Below are positions 1 to 11,655 of a DNA stretch of 64,000 nucleotides, piece by piece. Source of the stretch: Phaseolus vulgaris. Taxonomy: Eukaryota > Streptophyta > Magnoliopsida > Fabales > Fabaceae. The number at the start of each line of letters is the position of its first letter. Position 1 is the stretch's first letter. The position numbers and the translations under genes are program-made. The notes under the pieces are model-generated. The model was not told where the DNA came from and ran no database searches. It worked only from the letters and a program-made list of their open reading frames with translations. The DNA is taken from positions 10,234,084 through 10,298,083 of the forward strand of contig NC_023750.2 of the NCBI RefSeq assembly GCF_000499845.2, in the 5' to 3' direction.

Positions 1-115
1 TGCACTTACAAGAAATCCATAGCTCCATTAGAGCCATCTTTTTCCTCCATTAAGCTTCAACAAAGTTCATCCAAAACTCCAAGAAAAGATGCAACTGGTG
101 AGGAGGCACATATCA
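1..115 (+). repeat. 3' end of a gypsy LTR (upstream copy)
   Basis: This stretch closely matches 2008-2132 and ends in CATATCA. A tRNA-Met-type primer-binding site follows at once (TGGTATCTAGAGC, 118-130). The rest of this LTR lies before the window. The pairing with 2008-2132 marks it as the upstream LTR of the gypsy remnant that follows. Confidence 0.7.
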
Positions 116-1540
116 TTTGGTATCTAGAGCTTTGATTCTTCAAGAGCTAAGTGCCTTCTCTTCTATATTTTTTTTTGTTTTTAATTTTCCGTGTTGTTTA
201 TATGGTGTTTTTGTTTTTCTTGTGCTTCAATATCATTTTACTAATCATTTTTGATGCTTGTTCTAATTTCTATTCAATTCAATTTTTTCAATTGTTCTTG
301 AACTATCTGTTTGCCTTTTTAGGTGTTCTATAGAAAAAACAGAATGGACCCTCGGGGTCCAACGACTCATCACAATGGATAGGTTTTCCCTCTCTACACT
401 CTACTACTTTAACATGACTCTCAAGATTTTGCTAAGAACACACCCACACTCTCTCAGCTCTCTAATTTGTAGATGGGTTGTGTAAAAAGAGACCTCTTTA
501 AGGAGTTCTTTCTTAGCCCAGGGGTACGCAATATTATAATCCATCAGGAAATATCATCTAAAGCAAAAGACAGAGGCAAAATACAAAGGCAGTTCAGACA
601 AGAGCAGATGATGAAATTGACATAGAATATAAATGAGTTTCTTGTAATGCAAATCAGAAATGAATGGATGATTTTCATTAGTGGAGTTAAGCGGAATACT
701 TGGTGTGACGATGGTAAACCTGGTGCGATAGTGGTGAGTGGTGACACAATAGGAAGAAGGGAACGTCGAAGAGAAATTTTGGAAGAGGAAAAGGCTTTGG
801 AAGAGAAGGGAAATGGAATAGTGTGGTGAACATGGAGGCTCAAGAGGGGTATATTCGAAAAAGCATAAATTAAAATTGTAGGATTTCTCCACCGTTGATA
901 CCGTTCCACGTGTACACCCTAGATTCAGTATGGTGAGACGTCTCATCAGAAACGCTTTGGCAACCGCGCCTCACCTAGCCTTTGGGGAAACGTCGTGTCA
1001 ACCACCAGTGTTGGAAAGCCTTTTCGCCTAGTCAAGCTCGACTCTAGCCTAGGGCTTGTGTATTTGCTAGGAGTGCTTAGGACCTCAACCCACACACTTA
1101 GGTATGGTCAGCTCAGTAGTATAACTCATGCTTAGCTTAGTCTAGGCTGGGTATGGGCCCAATAATTCGTTGACTTCACCTTAGAAAAGATAGATTCCCT
1201 AGTCAAAGGAAGTCTAAGCTTGGTGCCCGAGGAGATGAACATTTACAAGTCCTAAAGAGAATCAATAATAATGGATATCAACAAGACCTGCCTGGGGAAT
1301 ATGAAGTGCATGCTACCTTTAATATTATGGATTTAACACCTTTTGCAGGTAGCACAAATGATGAGGCAGAGACATATGGTTTGAGGACAAATCCTCTTCA
1401 AGAGGGAGGAGATGATGTTAGAGGCCCCAACTCAAGACTCATCACTAGAGCTATAGTAAGGAGGATAGAAGAAGATTGGGACTTTGCTACTGAAGGCAAA
1501 GACATCCTTTTATATATGTTCAAAAAGGCCATAACCTAGT
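116..1540 (+). mobile_element. Internal remnant of a Ty3/gypsy element, mostly deleted
   Basis: The remnant starts with a PBS (118-130) and a T-rich leader. A gag-like start codon at 343 opens with Met-Asp-Pro-Arg-Gly-Pro and stops after 12 codons. From about 540 to 1260 no retroviral domain is readable; short open frames there have no recognisable content. The 3' end holds a pol C-terminal tail (1270-1539). An intact element would carry several kb more (protease, RT, RNase H, integrase), so large internal deletions or replacements have occurred. Confidence 0.6.
1270..1539 (+). pseudogene. Ty3/gypsy pol C-terminal tail fragment
   Basis: The reading frame through 1306-1539 encodes ATFNIMDLTPFAG, then LRTNPLQEGGDD and a GPNSRLITRA stretch. 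This matches the usual extreme C-terminus of plant gypsy polyproteins (SATFNVADLSPF ... LRTNPFQEG ... GPITRSRA). The frame is open upstream to about 1270. It ends at a TAG at 1537-1539, directly before the presumed 3' LTR. No RT or integrase core is left upstream. This is a non-functional remnant; family assignment rests on the tail motif alone. Confidence 0.65.
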
Positions 1541-2132
1541 GTAAATTTTTCTAGAGTAGAATTTATTTTCTTGCTTTAAGTAGACTACGCAATTTACTTG
1601 TAATTTTTCTTTAAGTGAATTAGGGTTAAGATTAGGCATATAAAACCTACCTAGGGTATAATTATGGCTTAATTGCAACCCATATTTACCCTAGGCCAGT
1701 CATTTAAACCTAATTAGGTCACATGGAGCACATTTGATCATGCTTGCCATGTGACTCTAATTTGGTTCCTAAGTTCAAAACTAATAGCATTTGAATTTCA
1801 CTCTCATTTTTGTAAGCAATGGTCGGCCTCCTACACCTATATAAGGAGTAGCTTGGTTCATGTTTTTAAGATAAATTTTATGAGTGTTATGATCCCAAAT
1901 TGCTATCCTAAGCACTCCCTTGTCTAAACCTTTTTGGGAAAAACATCTTTGGTCTTCTTCTTCACCTCTCCAAGTGATATGAACGAATCAATCACTCTCC
2001 CTACTCTTCATGCACTTACAAGGAATCCATATATGCATTGGAGCCATCATTGATCCATTGCCTCCATTAAGCTTTCATAAAGTTCATCCAAAACTCCAAG
2101 AAAAGATGCAACGGGTTAGAAGGCACATATCA
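1541..2132 (+). repeat. Downstream LTR of the same gypsy remnant (5' boundary approximate)
   Basis: The 3' end is precise: CATATCA at 2126-2132, followed by PBS-like TGGTATCTAAAGC (2135-2147). A TATA-like CTATATAAGG lies at about 1842. The 5' boundary is only inferred from the end of the pol frame, because the matching LTR start lies outside the window. Confidence 0.55.
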
Positions 2133-2220
2133 TTTGGTATCTAAAGCTTTGGTTCTTTAAGAGTTAAGTACCTTCTCTTCTATATTTTTGTTTTTTTTTT
2201 TCAATTTTCCGTGTTGTTTA
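2133..2220 (+). mobile_element. Second PBS and leader after the LTR
   Basis: A second tRNA-Met-type PBS and the same T-rich leader as 116-205 follow the downstream LTR. The match stops abruptly at 2220, where unrelated minus-strand gypsy sequence begins. An LTR followed by its own leader means the elements were tandem (LTR-internal-LTR-internal) or that this is a recombined junction. Confidence 0.6.
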
Positions 2221-2250
2221 GCCAAGTAACTTAGCTTGACGCATGTTTCT

Positions 2251-2455
2251 TTATAGCTCTTTCAACAAAATTATTGTGATGACCCTTTCAATTTCACCAC
2301 CTAAATAAAGTTTTAGCCTTTGACCATTGACTACCCAATTTTTACGTGACACTGGGTCCTCCAACTCCACTTTGCATTTAACAAGTTTTCTTCTAGATGG
2401 TGGTTCTCCTTCCTCATCCATGTCACTTTCTTCTTGAATTATCTCATGTGAGGAT
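2251..2455 (-). pseudogene. Gypsy (Athila-like) pol C-terminal tail fragment
   Basis: The minus strand is open from about 2455 to a stop at 2251-2253. It contains VELEDPVSRKNW, then VVNGQRLKLYLGGEIER. The VNGQRLK...GGE pattern is the usual tail after the integrase C-terminal domain of Athila-like and related plant gypsy polyproteins. An acidic DMDEEGEPP stretch precedes it. No integrase core is visible next to it. The same junction word (AGCTTGACGCAT) recurs at about 11256 near other Athila-like remains, so the two pieces may come from one family. Confidence 0.55.
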
Positions 2456-2499
2456 TAGACTTGGTTTAAGAATCTTTTCTAACTTCTCTTTTATTTTCA

Positions 2500-3480
2500 A
2501 TTTTTCTGAGTTGTCTTCTCAACTTCTAAATCTAAATGCAATTAATATCTAGAAACTTATCATCTTAATATCATATATCATAAGACAATTAAAACAACGA
2601 CTAACACAAAACGAAAATAATATTTTTTTAAATAAAAGAAAAACCAAAAATTTAAATTAAAGAGAAAAAAATAACTATTTTAAAAAAATAAAAGAAAACA
2701 AAAATTTAAAATAAAGAAAAAATAACTAAATTTTAAAAAAAAATAAAAACACAAAGACAATTTAAAATAAAGAAAAGAAAAGAAAAAGAACAACACAATA
2801 AGCATATAAGAAATATATAAAAAAACAAAAACTTACTTAAAATAAAAACTAAAAAGAAAAGAAAATAATAAAACTAAAGATTTTAACAAAATAAGAAAAA
2901 AATACTGAAAGTATTAAAAAAAAAACTAAGAAATAGAAAAAATAAAATAAAAAATTACTTAAAATAATAAATAAATAAATAAATACTAAGAATTATTAAA
3001 AAAACTAAAACAAAAATTAAATAACAAGTTATAATTATAAGAACTAACTAAATAAATTAAAATAAGGTCTTAATTTAAATATTTCAAAATTATGAGATAA
3101 AATTAACAATTATAACTAACACTAAATTGCACATAAAATATAGGTACATGAAAACTAAAATAAAATAATTCTTGTCTTTTGAAGTCTGAGCTCGTAAGAA
3201 AAAAAACTAGAAATATATAAACAACCAACTACCATCAATTATAAGAAATATGCAATACGGTTGAAATACTTATTATCCAAGATTAATTGTTGAAATACTT
3301 ATTATCTAAGGTTATTTTGCTAAATTTTTAAAACAAATTTTGAACTTTAGATAACTTACTTGTAATGTAAAGTTACACTTTCAAAATTTTAGAGAATTTA
3401 GTTATTAAATATATTAAAACTATATAGTTTTTAATATTGTTTTGTAAATAGATTTAATTATATTTATTTATTGAAATTTG
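2500..3480. other. AT-rich, A-rich intergenic stretch without genes
   Basis: From about 2580 to 3160 the plus strand is dominated by runs of A separated by single T or C, with almost no G or C. No coding frame, RNA gene or repeat boundary could be recognised. The strand bias towards A is strong. Confidence 0.6.
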
Positions 3481-3924
3481 AAAAATTTGAGTGTCTTATT
3501 GAGGTTCTACAATAATCTTTGAAAATTTAACAAAGGTTGAAAAAGCTTTCGTTATTTTGTTGAGGTTTTAGAACAAACTTTTAAACTTAACAAAGGTTAA
3601 AAAAAATTCGTTAATTTCCTAAGGTTTTGTATGAACCTTTGGAATTTAATAAAAGTTAAAAAAAAACCTCCGTTTTTTACTGAGGTTTTAGAATAAATCT
3701 TCAAATTTAACGAAGATTAAAAAAAAAATCATTATTTTACTCGAGTTTTAAAATAACCTTTCAAATTTAACGAAGGTTAAAAAAACTTATGTTATTTTGC
3801 TGAGGTTTTAGAATGAAATTTGAAACTTATGAATGTTAAACAATCTCTGTTAATTAAATCAATTCTTAGGATTATATTAACCTCCGCTAAATAAATTTAG
3901 TTAAAACCCTTTTTTCTTGTAGTG
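3480..3924 (+). mobile_element. CACTA-type transposon terminus with subterminal tandem repeats
   Basis: Six degenerate copies of a unit of about 60 bp run from about 3495 to 3835. Each contains GAGGTTTTAGAATAAA, then TTTAACGAAGGTTAAAAA and a TTCGTTATTTTG segment. The block ends at 3924 with CTTGTAGTG, the reverse complement of CACTACAAG, which is the CACTA terminal inverted repeat. CACTA elements carry subterminal arrays bound by their own protein. A matching left end was not found, so this is a fragment or the right end of a larger decayed element. Confidence 0.6.
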
Positions 3925-4375
3925 TACTGGACAAAAACTAAATAAAAAATACATTAAACAAAAATTAAATTATAAATACACTAAAAACAACTAAATAAAA
4001 TAAATACACTAAAAAAACTAAATAAATAATACATACAGAAAAAGTAAATAAGTAAAATTAAATAATAATATAGTAAAATTAAATAAGAAAAGAAACTAAT
4101 AAAATAAATACACTATACAAAAATTAAATAAAATAAACACACAACCAGAATAAAAAATAATATAAAAAAACCAAAGAAAAACTTAAAAATATTCACATTT
4201 CAAAAAAAACTTTAAAAAAATTCACATTCTAAAAAACTTTAAAAATATTCACATCTAAGAAAATAAAATTTTAAAAATTCATATAAAGAAAACAAAAATT
4301 TAAAATATTCACAATATTTAACAAATTTACTTTAAAATTTAAACAAAATTGTTCCTAAATGACATAATAAACTTG
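3925..4375. other. Low-complexity AT-rich stretch
   Basis: The stretch is built of repeated AAATAAATA and ACTAAATA words with short CACATT-containing repeats near 4190-4260. No coding frame or element boundary is visible. Confidence 0.5.
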
Positions 4376-4640
4376 ATGACTCTCGTTTACGCCAAGTGTA
4401 CTATATTAGAACTATAAAGTTGTCCCTAAGACGGATATCGAACCCCAAAAGAAAACATTTAAATTCTCAAGTATAATATTTACTAAATATAAATAAAATG
4501 TAAAAGTTGTTTGTATTGTGAATTTGCAAGAAATTAAATAAAGCAAAGTAAAAGATTTGCATTAGTCAACTGGGAAAATTTGGATTGGGGTTCAACCTTC
4601 TCATTCGTCTGTATTTTTCAAAACAATAAATATTCAATCT
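4376..4640 (-). repeat. Athila-like LTR/leader relic (left piece)
   Basis: The segment contains GATATCGAACCCCA, like the conserved word around GTATCGAACCCACAGG seen in Athila-type LTRs. It is interrupted by the solo LTR at 4641-5571 and resumes at 5572. The orientation is inferred from the minus-strand Athila-like gag and protease further right. The similarity is short, so this assignment is tentative. Confidence 0.35.
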
Positions 4641-5571
4641 TGAGAAGACCTAAGAGATAGTGCATCCCCAGCCAAAGCCCAACCCTCCAAAAGGATGACC
4701 GGAGCATGACATAGGATACAGGGCTAGGTCACGACCCACCACTAGCCAGTACTTCAAAGCCCATGATTCCTCAGAGGATCACAAGGAGCAAAGCCCAAGC
4801 CATGGGAGTTGGCACGAGCTAGTCTTTTTTTTCTTTAATTTCAGTATAGTAGGGTCCATATAGCATAACAGGGGTGTATTATCAAATTGGGTTGTGCCAA
4901 CTCCATTAGGGTTAGAAGGTAGTTCTAGCTTCTAGAAGCTAGAACTAGGGGGTGGCTTTGACCTAGGTCAACCCCTAGACCGTCCCTCTCTTATTACTTT
5001 TCTACCCATCCCCCATCTTACCCACCAAGGCACCCATTCCTATAAATAAGGTGCCTTGCCTCATGTATTTTCACTTGATTTTGAATATAGTAAAGAACTT
5101 TGCTTGAGTGATTAGTGAGCTTAGTCTCCTAAATGGATTTGGGTCTTATCTTGAGTGTGTGAGCATCTCAAGTGGCAGTTCTTCCTTCACTTATCTTGGA
5201 GTTTCCCACCATCCAAGTGGCGTGATCATCCTTTCCATTTTCTCATAAGCTTCCTTAACCTTATCTCATTTCTATCCTTTCTTACGACAATTACCTTTCC
5301 TTCTTATGTTCTTGATTATGTTTTTTCATTTGATCATCTTCATCCATCCTTTACTTCCTTTGTTATTTAATTTCCACCCCATTCATCATAACCACCATAT
5401 ACTTGTGTTTTTCCTTTTGTCCTCTAGAAGTGAACCTTCACACTTATTTAACCACTTGGTTAAGTTCGTGTCCAGTGGGATCTTCTTTGGTTCTCACCTT
5501 GCATTACTAAAATAAAAATCATAAACAAGAGCAACCAATAAAATGTGCAATCCTAAAATCAACTCACATTA
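4641..5571 (+). mobile_element. Solo gypsy LTR with perfect TSD AATCT
   Basis: The LTR starts TGAGAAGACC and ends AACTCACATTA. It is flanked by AATCT at 4636-4640 and 5572-5576. A TATAAATAAGG promoter word lies at 5041. The 3' part (CTTGAGTGTGTGAGCATC, CAAGTGGCGTGATC) is shared with the LTRs at 6048, 9707, 30893, 51207 and, inverted, 52686 and 56150. There is no internal region, so it is the product of LTR-LTR recombination. Confidence 0.8.
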
Positions 5572-5576
5572 AATCT

Positions 5577-6047
5577 TGATTACATTGATGCATATAAAAT
5601 CATTCATATTGATTCCTCACATACAAATTACTAAGAGAATCTCCTAATATCGATTCATCGCATATTTATAAAAACTCTTTATTATTATGAATAGATGTTA
5701 TAAGCAATTAACATTTTAAAATCTATTCCTAGCATTGAAATATGTGAAGCATTTTCATTTACGTCAGGTGCTTAAAAGTACATTCTAGTCAAATCTAAGG
5801 ATCAAAATCACGAATAAATCAAGCATTGAGAATAAAATTATATACCAATCATCAATCAAGAACTGAATATTACATATAAATATCACATCAATACAGAAGA
5901 GTTTGAACAGATTACTCCCAATTCAAATGGAAGAATTGACCACTTATGTTGGCCATTACAAGCATGGAAAGCAAGAAAAGAAGATTCATGATGTTTCTCC
6001 TTGACGACTGCCTCCTCTATTGGGAATCAATTGTTATAGTCCTTTCA
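5577..6047. other. Target DNA between two insertions, no gene seen
   Basis: This AT-rich DNA lies between the solo LTR and the element starting at 6048. It appears to continue past 10632, so it is probably part of the older Athila-like element. No coding frame was recognised. Confidence 0.4.
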
Positions 6048-7729
6048 TGATACAAACCATCTCGATAAACAGATGATGAAAGACACAAAGATACTTCACA
6101 ATTAAGTTAGTCATCTCAGCATCCAAAACAAGGTCCCACCAAACTTCAGAAGGACCTCAGCAAAAGAAGTAATGGACATAGGCCAAAGCATAAGATGTTC
6201 TTTCTTTTGGTCTTATTAAAAGAAAGGTTATATAAATAAATTGGGCTCACTTTGGGGGTCCAAATAGAAGAATAAGCTTGAGTAAGGTGTGCTTAGTAAT
6301 TGGGCTATGCCAAGCCCACCTTTCATGACATGTGCACCTAGGTTTAGCTTTCTTTAACCTATCTTATAAAGGTTTCTCACAAATGAAACCACTACCTATC
6401 TCACTCTTGCTCCCCAAGTCACTCTCCTATTAAAGGGTCTGTCTCATGTATTTTTACATTGAATTTTGAAAGTAAAGAAACTCTGTCAGAGTGTTTAGTG
6501 AGACTTGAGTGCTCTCATTTGTGGGTCTTATCTTGAGTGTGTGTGCACTTCAAGTGGTGGCTTTTCGCCATTTATCTTGTAGTAACCCATCCTCCAAGTG
6601 GCGTGCTTCATTACCCTTTCTCCCATAAGTTTTCTTCATCCTTTCATATTTTCTCTTTTATGTTGTTCTTTTGCGCCACTTTTCTTTCCTCCATTATAAT
6701 CTCACGTCTTTTAATTTGGTCTTTATTTGTTAGCTTCATCTTGTTAATCTCAAAAAGCCTAACAAAAGTGAAACCCTTAAAATGTGCAATCCTAAAGTCA
6801 ACTCACACAATGTGGTATTTAGAACATGATTATTTTGCGCTTAATCGCTTTGAGTTGATTTTTGCTTTAAAATTCCAACACATTTCAATATTGCTTTTAT
6901 CTTTCAGCAATTTAAATTTCGTTTACAATTCAGCACCTTAAATTAAGTCTTTAATTCCTTGTCATTTACTTGTTTTTTTATTCATTAAGCAATTTAAATT
7001 CTGCTTTTGAACTATTTGTGTCATTCTTTTTCTTTCCTTACCTATTTTTGCTTGAGTCTTATATTCTTAGTGTTCTAAGAGTCTTTAAATCCATTCTACT
7101 TACTTTGTTTTGAATTGTGAAGAACTAAAAACAATTAGAATTGTTTAAATGGTAGTTGATTTAGTTCCAAACAAAGAATTCAAGTGATCACATGATTTGA
7201 ATCTCAATCCATTTGTGAAAACTGAAAAATTGATGTAAAAATATGCATGACAAGAATGTGGAGCTATTGAATCCATAAAAACAAAGACAAAAGTAACAAT
7301 TTGACTACATTCAAATTTCAAAATTCAATTACAAAAGAAAATTCTTTTCATGTGGAAATTGTTTTCATATTTGTGGAGTTTTTTTATCATTCTTGCTTTT
7401 ACAATTTCTAAGAAATCAAAACTTCATAGTTAAAAGTTTAAGTTTCTTTGAGTCTTCATAAGTTCTTTTCTTGTTTGTCTTATTTAAGTTTTGTTTGGGA
7501 TCCTTTGCATGAGCAAGTGATAAGAGCTTTGACCTCTTTCACTTGAAGTGTTGCTACCAAGTATGACCCTTTAGCATTTTTGAAAACCTTTCTTGAGTGA
7601 TTCTACTATTTTTTCCATCCTTTACTAAATAGTCGAGTGATACACGTCAGTGAGTGCATTGTTTGTTGTTAAAAACTAATTGTTTAATTCTTGTTGTGCG
7701 CAATATGCATCATTTATCTTCAGGGAATC

Positions 7730-8690
7730 TTCTAAACCACAATCTCCTCAAAAGAAACATCTTTTAGGGGAGCTTGAGAATACCAAGAGGAGTTTGGCCC
7801 ACAAGGAAGAGGAATGTGATAACTAATGGAAAGGATGGAAAGGCTAGAGGATACACAGCGAGACAAAATCACGAGAGGAGATGGGAGCCTAAAAGAGATA
7901 TAAGACATTATGAAGCTAAATTATGAAGCTAGGCGCCATCATCAACAACCAAAGAAGACCCTACCTTTTGTAAATTACCTAGTTTTAATGGGATAGTGAC
8001 CCAATGTATATCTAGGATGGGAAGCTAAGGTAGAACAAACTTTTAATGTGTATGAGGTGAAGAGGACCAAAAGGTTAAGTTAGCTTCCCTAGAATTTGAG
8101 GATTATGCCATGCAATGGTGACATCAAATTGTAATGGACATTGGGCTAAACAAGAGGCCAATCGTGGTCTCTTGGAGTGATTTAAGTTATGCATGAATGC
8201 GCGGTTTGTTCCTCCCCACTATAGAAAGGAACTGTTGTTGAAGCTCCAACAAATCTTTACCGATCTAGAAGTGTAGACAAGTATTTCAAAGATTTAGAAG
8301 TAACTTTGACTAAATTAATATGCATGAAAGCGAAGAGTCAAAGATTGCTAGATTTGCGAGTGGATTACGACAAGAAATACAAGATGTTGTAGAATTATTT
8401 GAGTATAAGGAAAAATGGTTCACCTAGCCATCAGGTTGAATAACAAGTTTTGAAGAGAAATTCTTTTAAATACTATAATTATGGATTTTACAATCATCTT
8501 TGAAGGACAAACACAAATTTCAAAACCAAGACTCTCCTTCAAATTTCTCAAAGAAACCATCCCACTTCATAAAAATTATAAAGATAATCTTTTACTGTTA
8601 ATTACCCACCAAACCTCAAGTAAAAATGCTTTAAATGTCTAGGTTTTGGGCACATTGATGCTAATTACCTAAATAAAAGAGTAATGATGT
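7730..8690 (+). pseudogene. gag: Gypsy gag, degenerate
   Basis: Gag would form the nucleocapsid that packages the element RNA. Broken frames match the minus-strand gag at 53096-54178, including an HLLGEL start, a KYFKDLEVTLTK segment (about 8275-8315) and GLRQEIQDVVE (about 8355). A zinc knuckle at about 8629-8670 reads CFKCLGFGHIDANY, with the last Cys of the CCHC motif replaced by Tyr. Several frameshifts and stops rule out a full-length product. It is followed directly by protease sequence. Confidence 0.7.
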
Positions 8691-9349
8691 TTAAACAGGG
8701 GACAATCTCGAGTGACCAAATTTCCCAATCATCTAGAGCTAGCTCCCCTTCCTCTTCAAAAACCCCAAGTGAGGACGAGTGTAAAATACCATGTGAAGGT
8801 GATTTGTTAGTAGTAAGGCGCATGTTAGGGCAACTACAAAACCTTTTGATGAAGTCAAGTGGAAAATATTTTCCCATACTCGATGCCTTATTAATGACAA
8901 TTATGTTCCTTGATATTTGATGGGGGTAGTTGTACAAATGTGGCAAGTACAAAGGGGTGGAGAAACTTGGATTACCCCTCATTTCTCATACACAACCCTA
9001 CAGATTGCAATGGCTAAGTGAAGAGGGTGAAATAATTGTTAATAAACAAGCCCTCGTATCTTTTTCAATTTGCAAATACAAAGATGAGGTGTTATGTGAT
9101 GTTGTGACCATGGAAGCAACTCATATTCTTTTAGGAAGGCCGTGGCAATATGATAGGAAAAGTTTACATGATAGCCTAACTAACAAGATTTCTTTTCACT
9201 TCCAAGGTCATAAGATCATATTAAAACCTCTATCTCCAAAAGAGGTAAATAAAGACCAAATAAAAATGAAACAAAAAAGAAAATCTGAAAAAGATGACGA
9301 AATAACAAAACGAAGCTCATCACCTGACCAAACGTGGTCAAAACCGTAA
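8684..9349 (+). pseudogene. Gypsy aspartic protease region, frameshifted
   Basis: The region would encode the aspartic protease that matures the polyprotein. The active-site stretch DGGSCTNVAS is readable at about 8923-8952. After a frameshift, an open frame (8930-9349) gives KLGLPLISHTQPYRLQWL, then VVTMEATHILLGRPWQYD (the conserved HxLLGRPW motif) and HKIILKPLSPKEV. A short Ser-rich open frame (8684-8920) corresponds to the linker between the zinc knuckle and protease. The frame stops at 9347-9349; where RT should follow, none is found. Confidence 0.75.
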
Positions 9350-9706
9350 TGTTGATCTGTCAAAAATAAATATTGCCAGCTCACTTTGGTACTCTCCTTC
9401 CTTCTTTTGTTTATTTATTCATAACTCTAATTACATGCAACATTTGTTAAAGAAATGTGGGAATATTTTTCAAAATTCTTCTAAAGGTTTACACCTTATT
9501 GGAAGCTTTTCACACCAAATTTCTTTTAATCCTACACATTCTCTACAAACATTACATGTAACTAGAACTATTCGACCCAAACTCCTAAAATTCAATGAAC
9601 ATAAGTTTACTTCAAACCTCACATATATAAATCAAGTGAACAAAGTAATTATATTATTTGTAGGAGTTCTAAATTCGAGGTCAAATTCTTCCCAACTTGG
9701 GGGGCA
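9350..9706 (+). other. Spacer from protease to polypurine tract
   Basis: This stretch is also present in the minus-strand relative at 52687-53045; both end in a GAGGTCAAATTCT-like word and a GGGGGGCA tract. It carries no recognisable enzymatic domain. Its open frames look fortuitous; the shared VLNSRSNS translation is the PPT-proximal DNA read in one frame. Confidence 0.5.
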
Positions 9707-10631
9707 TGATACAAACCATCTCGACAAACAAATGACTAAGGACACAACAGACACTTCACAATTAAGTCATTCATCTCAGCATCCAAGATAAGGCCCCACC
9801 AAACTTCAGAAGGACCTCAGCAAAAGAAGAACAGGACATAGGCCAGAGCATCAAATCTTCTTTCTTCTAGTCTTTTTAAAAGACAAGTTTATATAAATAA
9901 ATTGGGCTCACTTTGGGGATCCAAATAGAAGAATAAGCTAGAGTAGGGTGTGCTTAGTATATTGGGCTTGTGCCAAGCCCACCTTTCATGACATGTAAAC
10001 CTAGGTTTAGGGTTTCTTTGACCTACCTTCTAAAAGGTTTCTCACAAATGACACCCCTACCCCTCTCGTTCTTACTCCCAAGTCACTCTGTCCTTTATAA
10101 AGGGTGTCTTGCCTGTTGTATTTTTACATTGAATTATGAATGTAAACAAACTCTGTTAGAGTGTTTAGTGAGTTGAGTCTCCTAAAGGTTGTTGGGTCTT
10201 ATCTTGTGAGTGTAGTGCACTTCAAGTGGCGGCTCTTCACCACTCATCTTGGAAGCTCGTGTCCTTCCAAGTGGCGTGATCCACCTTCCATTCCATAAGT
10301 TTTCTCTCATCTTTCTCTTTTTCTTTCTTCCATTACGCCTTCCATAATTCCATTTCCATTTGCTGATTTGTTCTTCATTTTTTATTTGGTCATTATCTTT
10401 CTTCCTTCCATCTTATGTTATTTAATTTTCGCACCTCGTCATCATCATCACCTTATATTGTGCTTTTCTCTTTGCCCTCTAGAAGTGAACCTTCACACTT
10501 ACTTAACCATTTGGTTAAGTTCGTGTCCAGTGGGAATCTTCTTTGGGTTTCTCACCATAATTGTTAATCTCAAAAAGCTTAAACAAAAGTGAAACCTCTA
10601 AAATGTGTCAATCTAAAATCAACTCACATCA

Positions 10632-11399
10632 TCTCATAATCCAAAAAGATGTAGAAAGGTTCAAATTCCTAAATTAGAGGTTGGATTATAACTATTTTAT
10701 CAATTAAAGTCCATAAGTGTCTATCTTTTTGTATGATATATTACTGAATTATGGAAGTTATCAGCGCTTTGCCATTAACTTGAACGATTTTTGTCAAGAT
10801 AGAAATCCTTCCTTCTAGTGTTATTTCTCTGGAACGTTTATAAAATGGATGAGTGAATTCTCCCTGTAACATAGAACTTCATTTTTAAAAAGGATTGGGC
10901 TCAAGTTTTTATCCTTGGACTCGACGAATTTTTTGATGGAATAAAGACTTTTTGGTTTATTTCGTTAAGTGATTTTGGGTAGGTTGAGGAGATCATGCAT
11001 TCCAAAGAAAGGTTTACTTTGTTTAAAGAATGGAATGCATGATTGCTTAATCTTAGTCTCCTTTGAGCCTTTCTCTCTTATGTTCATGCCAAGGCTTTCT
11101 AGCTCTTTGTTCCTTGTTGGTTTTAAAGTCTTTCCTTTTTGGTCTTCTTTTTGTCTCTCTAAAACTGTTTTTTACCACAAACAACATAACACATAAACAA
11201 ACTAATAAAAAATATAAGAAAAATAGGGGTTCCTCCCATTAATTTCTTTTTTTATGTCATCAGCTTGACGCATTTATCTTTGATTGTTCTTAGGGAGAGA
11301 TGAGAGTATGGCTCTGCCTATATGTTATTTTGAAGAAAGTCCCTTGAGGTTGTGGTTGATGAAAATTATTCTAGAGATGCAACAGGGAGACCTAATTTT
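10632..11399. other. Target DNA, no gene recognised
   Basis: This continues the DNA interrupted by the 6048-10631 element. It contains a near-inverted repeat at about 10993-11042 (GCATTCCAAAGAAAGG and AAAGAATGGAATGCATGA). The word AGCTTGACGCAT at 11256 also occurs at 2232. It is probably a deleted part of the Athila-like element. Confidence 0.35.
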
Positions 11400-11655
11400 G
11401 AATTTGTATTTTGACCTTTCCTTTATCCACATTTATGATCATTCTTAATGCTTTTAGAAAAGGCCTTCCTAAAATTATAGGGACTTCCTTGCACTCTTCG
11501 ATTTCCATGACCACAAAGTTTGTAGGGAATGAAAACCTGTTAGTTCTGACTAACATATTTTCAATGATTCCAAATGGCTTTTTGCGTACTCGAATTAGGT
11601 ATTCTTATTGTCATGCTAGTTGGCTTTATGTCACTTTTCTAGTTTCTTCATGAGA
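11400..11655 (-). pseudogene. Athila-like aspartic protease region fragment
   Basis: The minus strand from about 11590 to 11405 reads LIRVRKKPFGIIENMLVRTN, then FPTNFVVMEIEECKEVPIIL continuing into GRPFL and INVDKGKV. This matches the second half of the Athila/gypsy protease region (PxGxxEDVLVKV...VVxDMEEDxxVPIILGRPFL). The catalytic Asp segment would lie to the right (higher coordinates) and is not clearly readable. A stop is present near the right end. Downstream RT is missing. Confidence 0.7.

Larger units (their letters stand above)
6048..10631 (+). mobile_element. Non-autonomous Ty3/gypsy element (gag and protease only)
   Basis: The element is bounded by LTRs at 6048-6810 and 9707-10631, both starting TGATACAAACCATCTCGA. 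The flanks are TTTCA (6043-6047) and TCTCA (10632-10636), a TSD with one mismatch. A tRNA-Met-like PBS (TGGTATTTAGAAC) lies at 6813-6825, and a PPT (CTTGGGGGGCA) ends at 9706. The 2.9-kb interior holds degenerate gag and a protease region, then about 350 bp of non-enzymatic sequence before the PPT. RT, RNase H and integrase are absent. The LTRs differ in length by about 160 bp and by many substitutions, so it is old. Confidence 0.8.

Noticed and set aside
544..946. Overlapping minus-strand frames of 121 and 130 codons, and a plus frame 647-829
   Set aside because: No motifs were recognised, both strands are open by chance, and the area lies inside a deleted retroelement.
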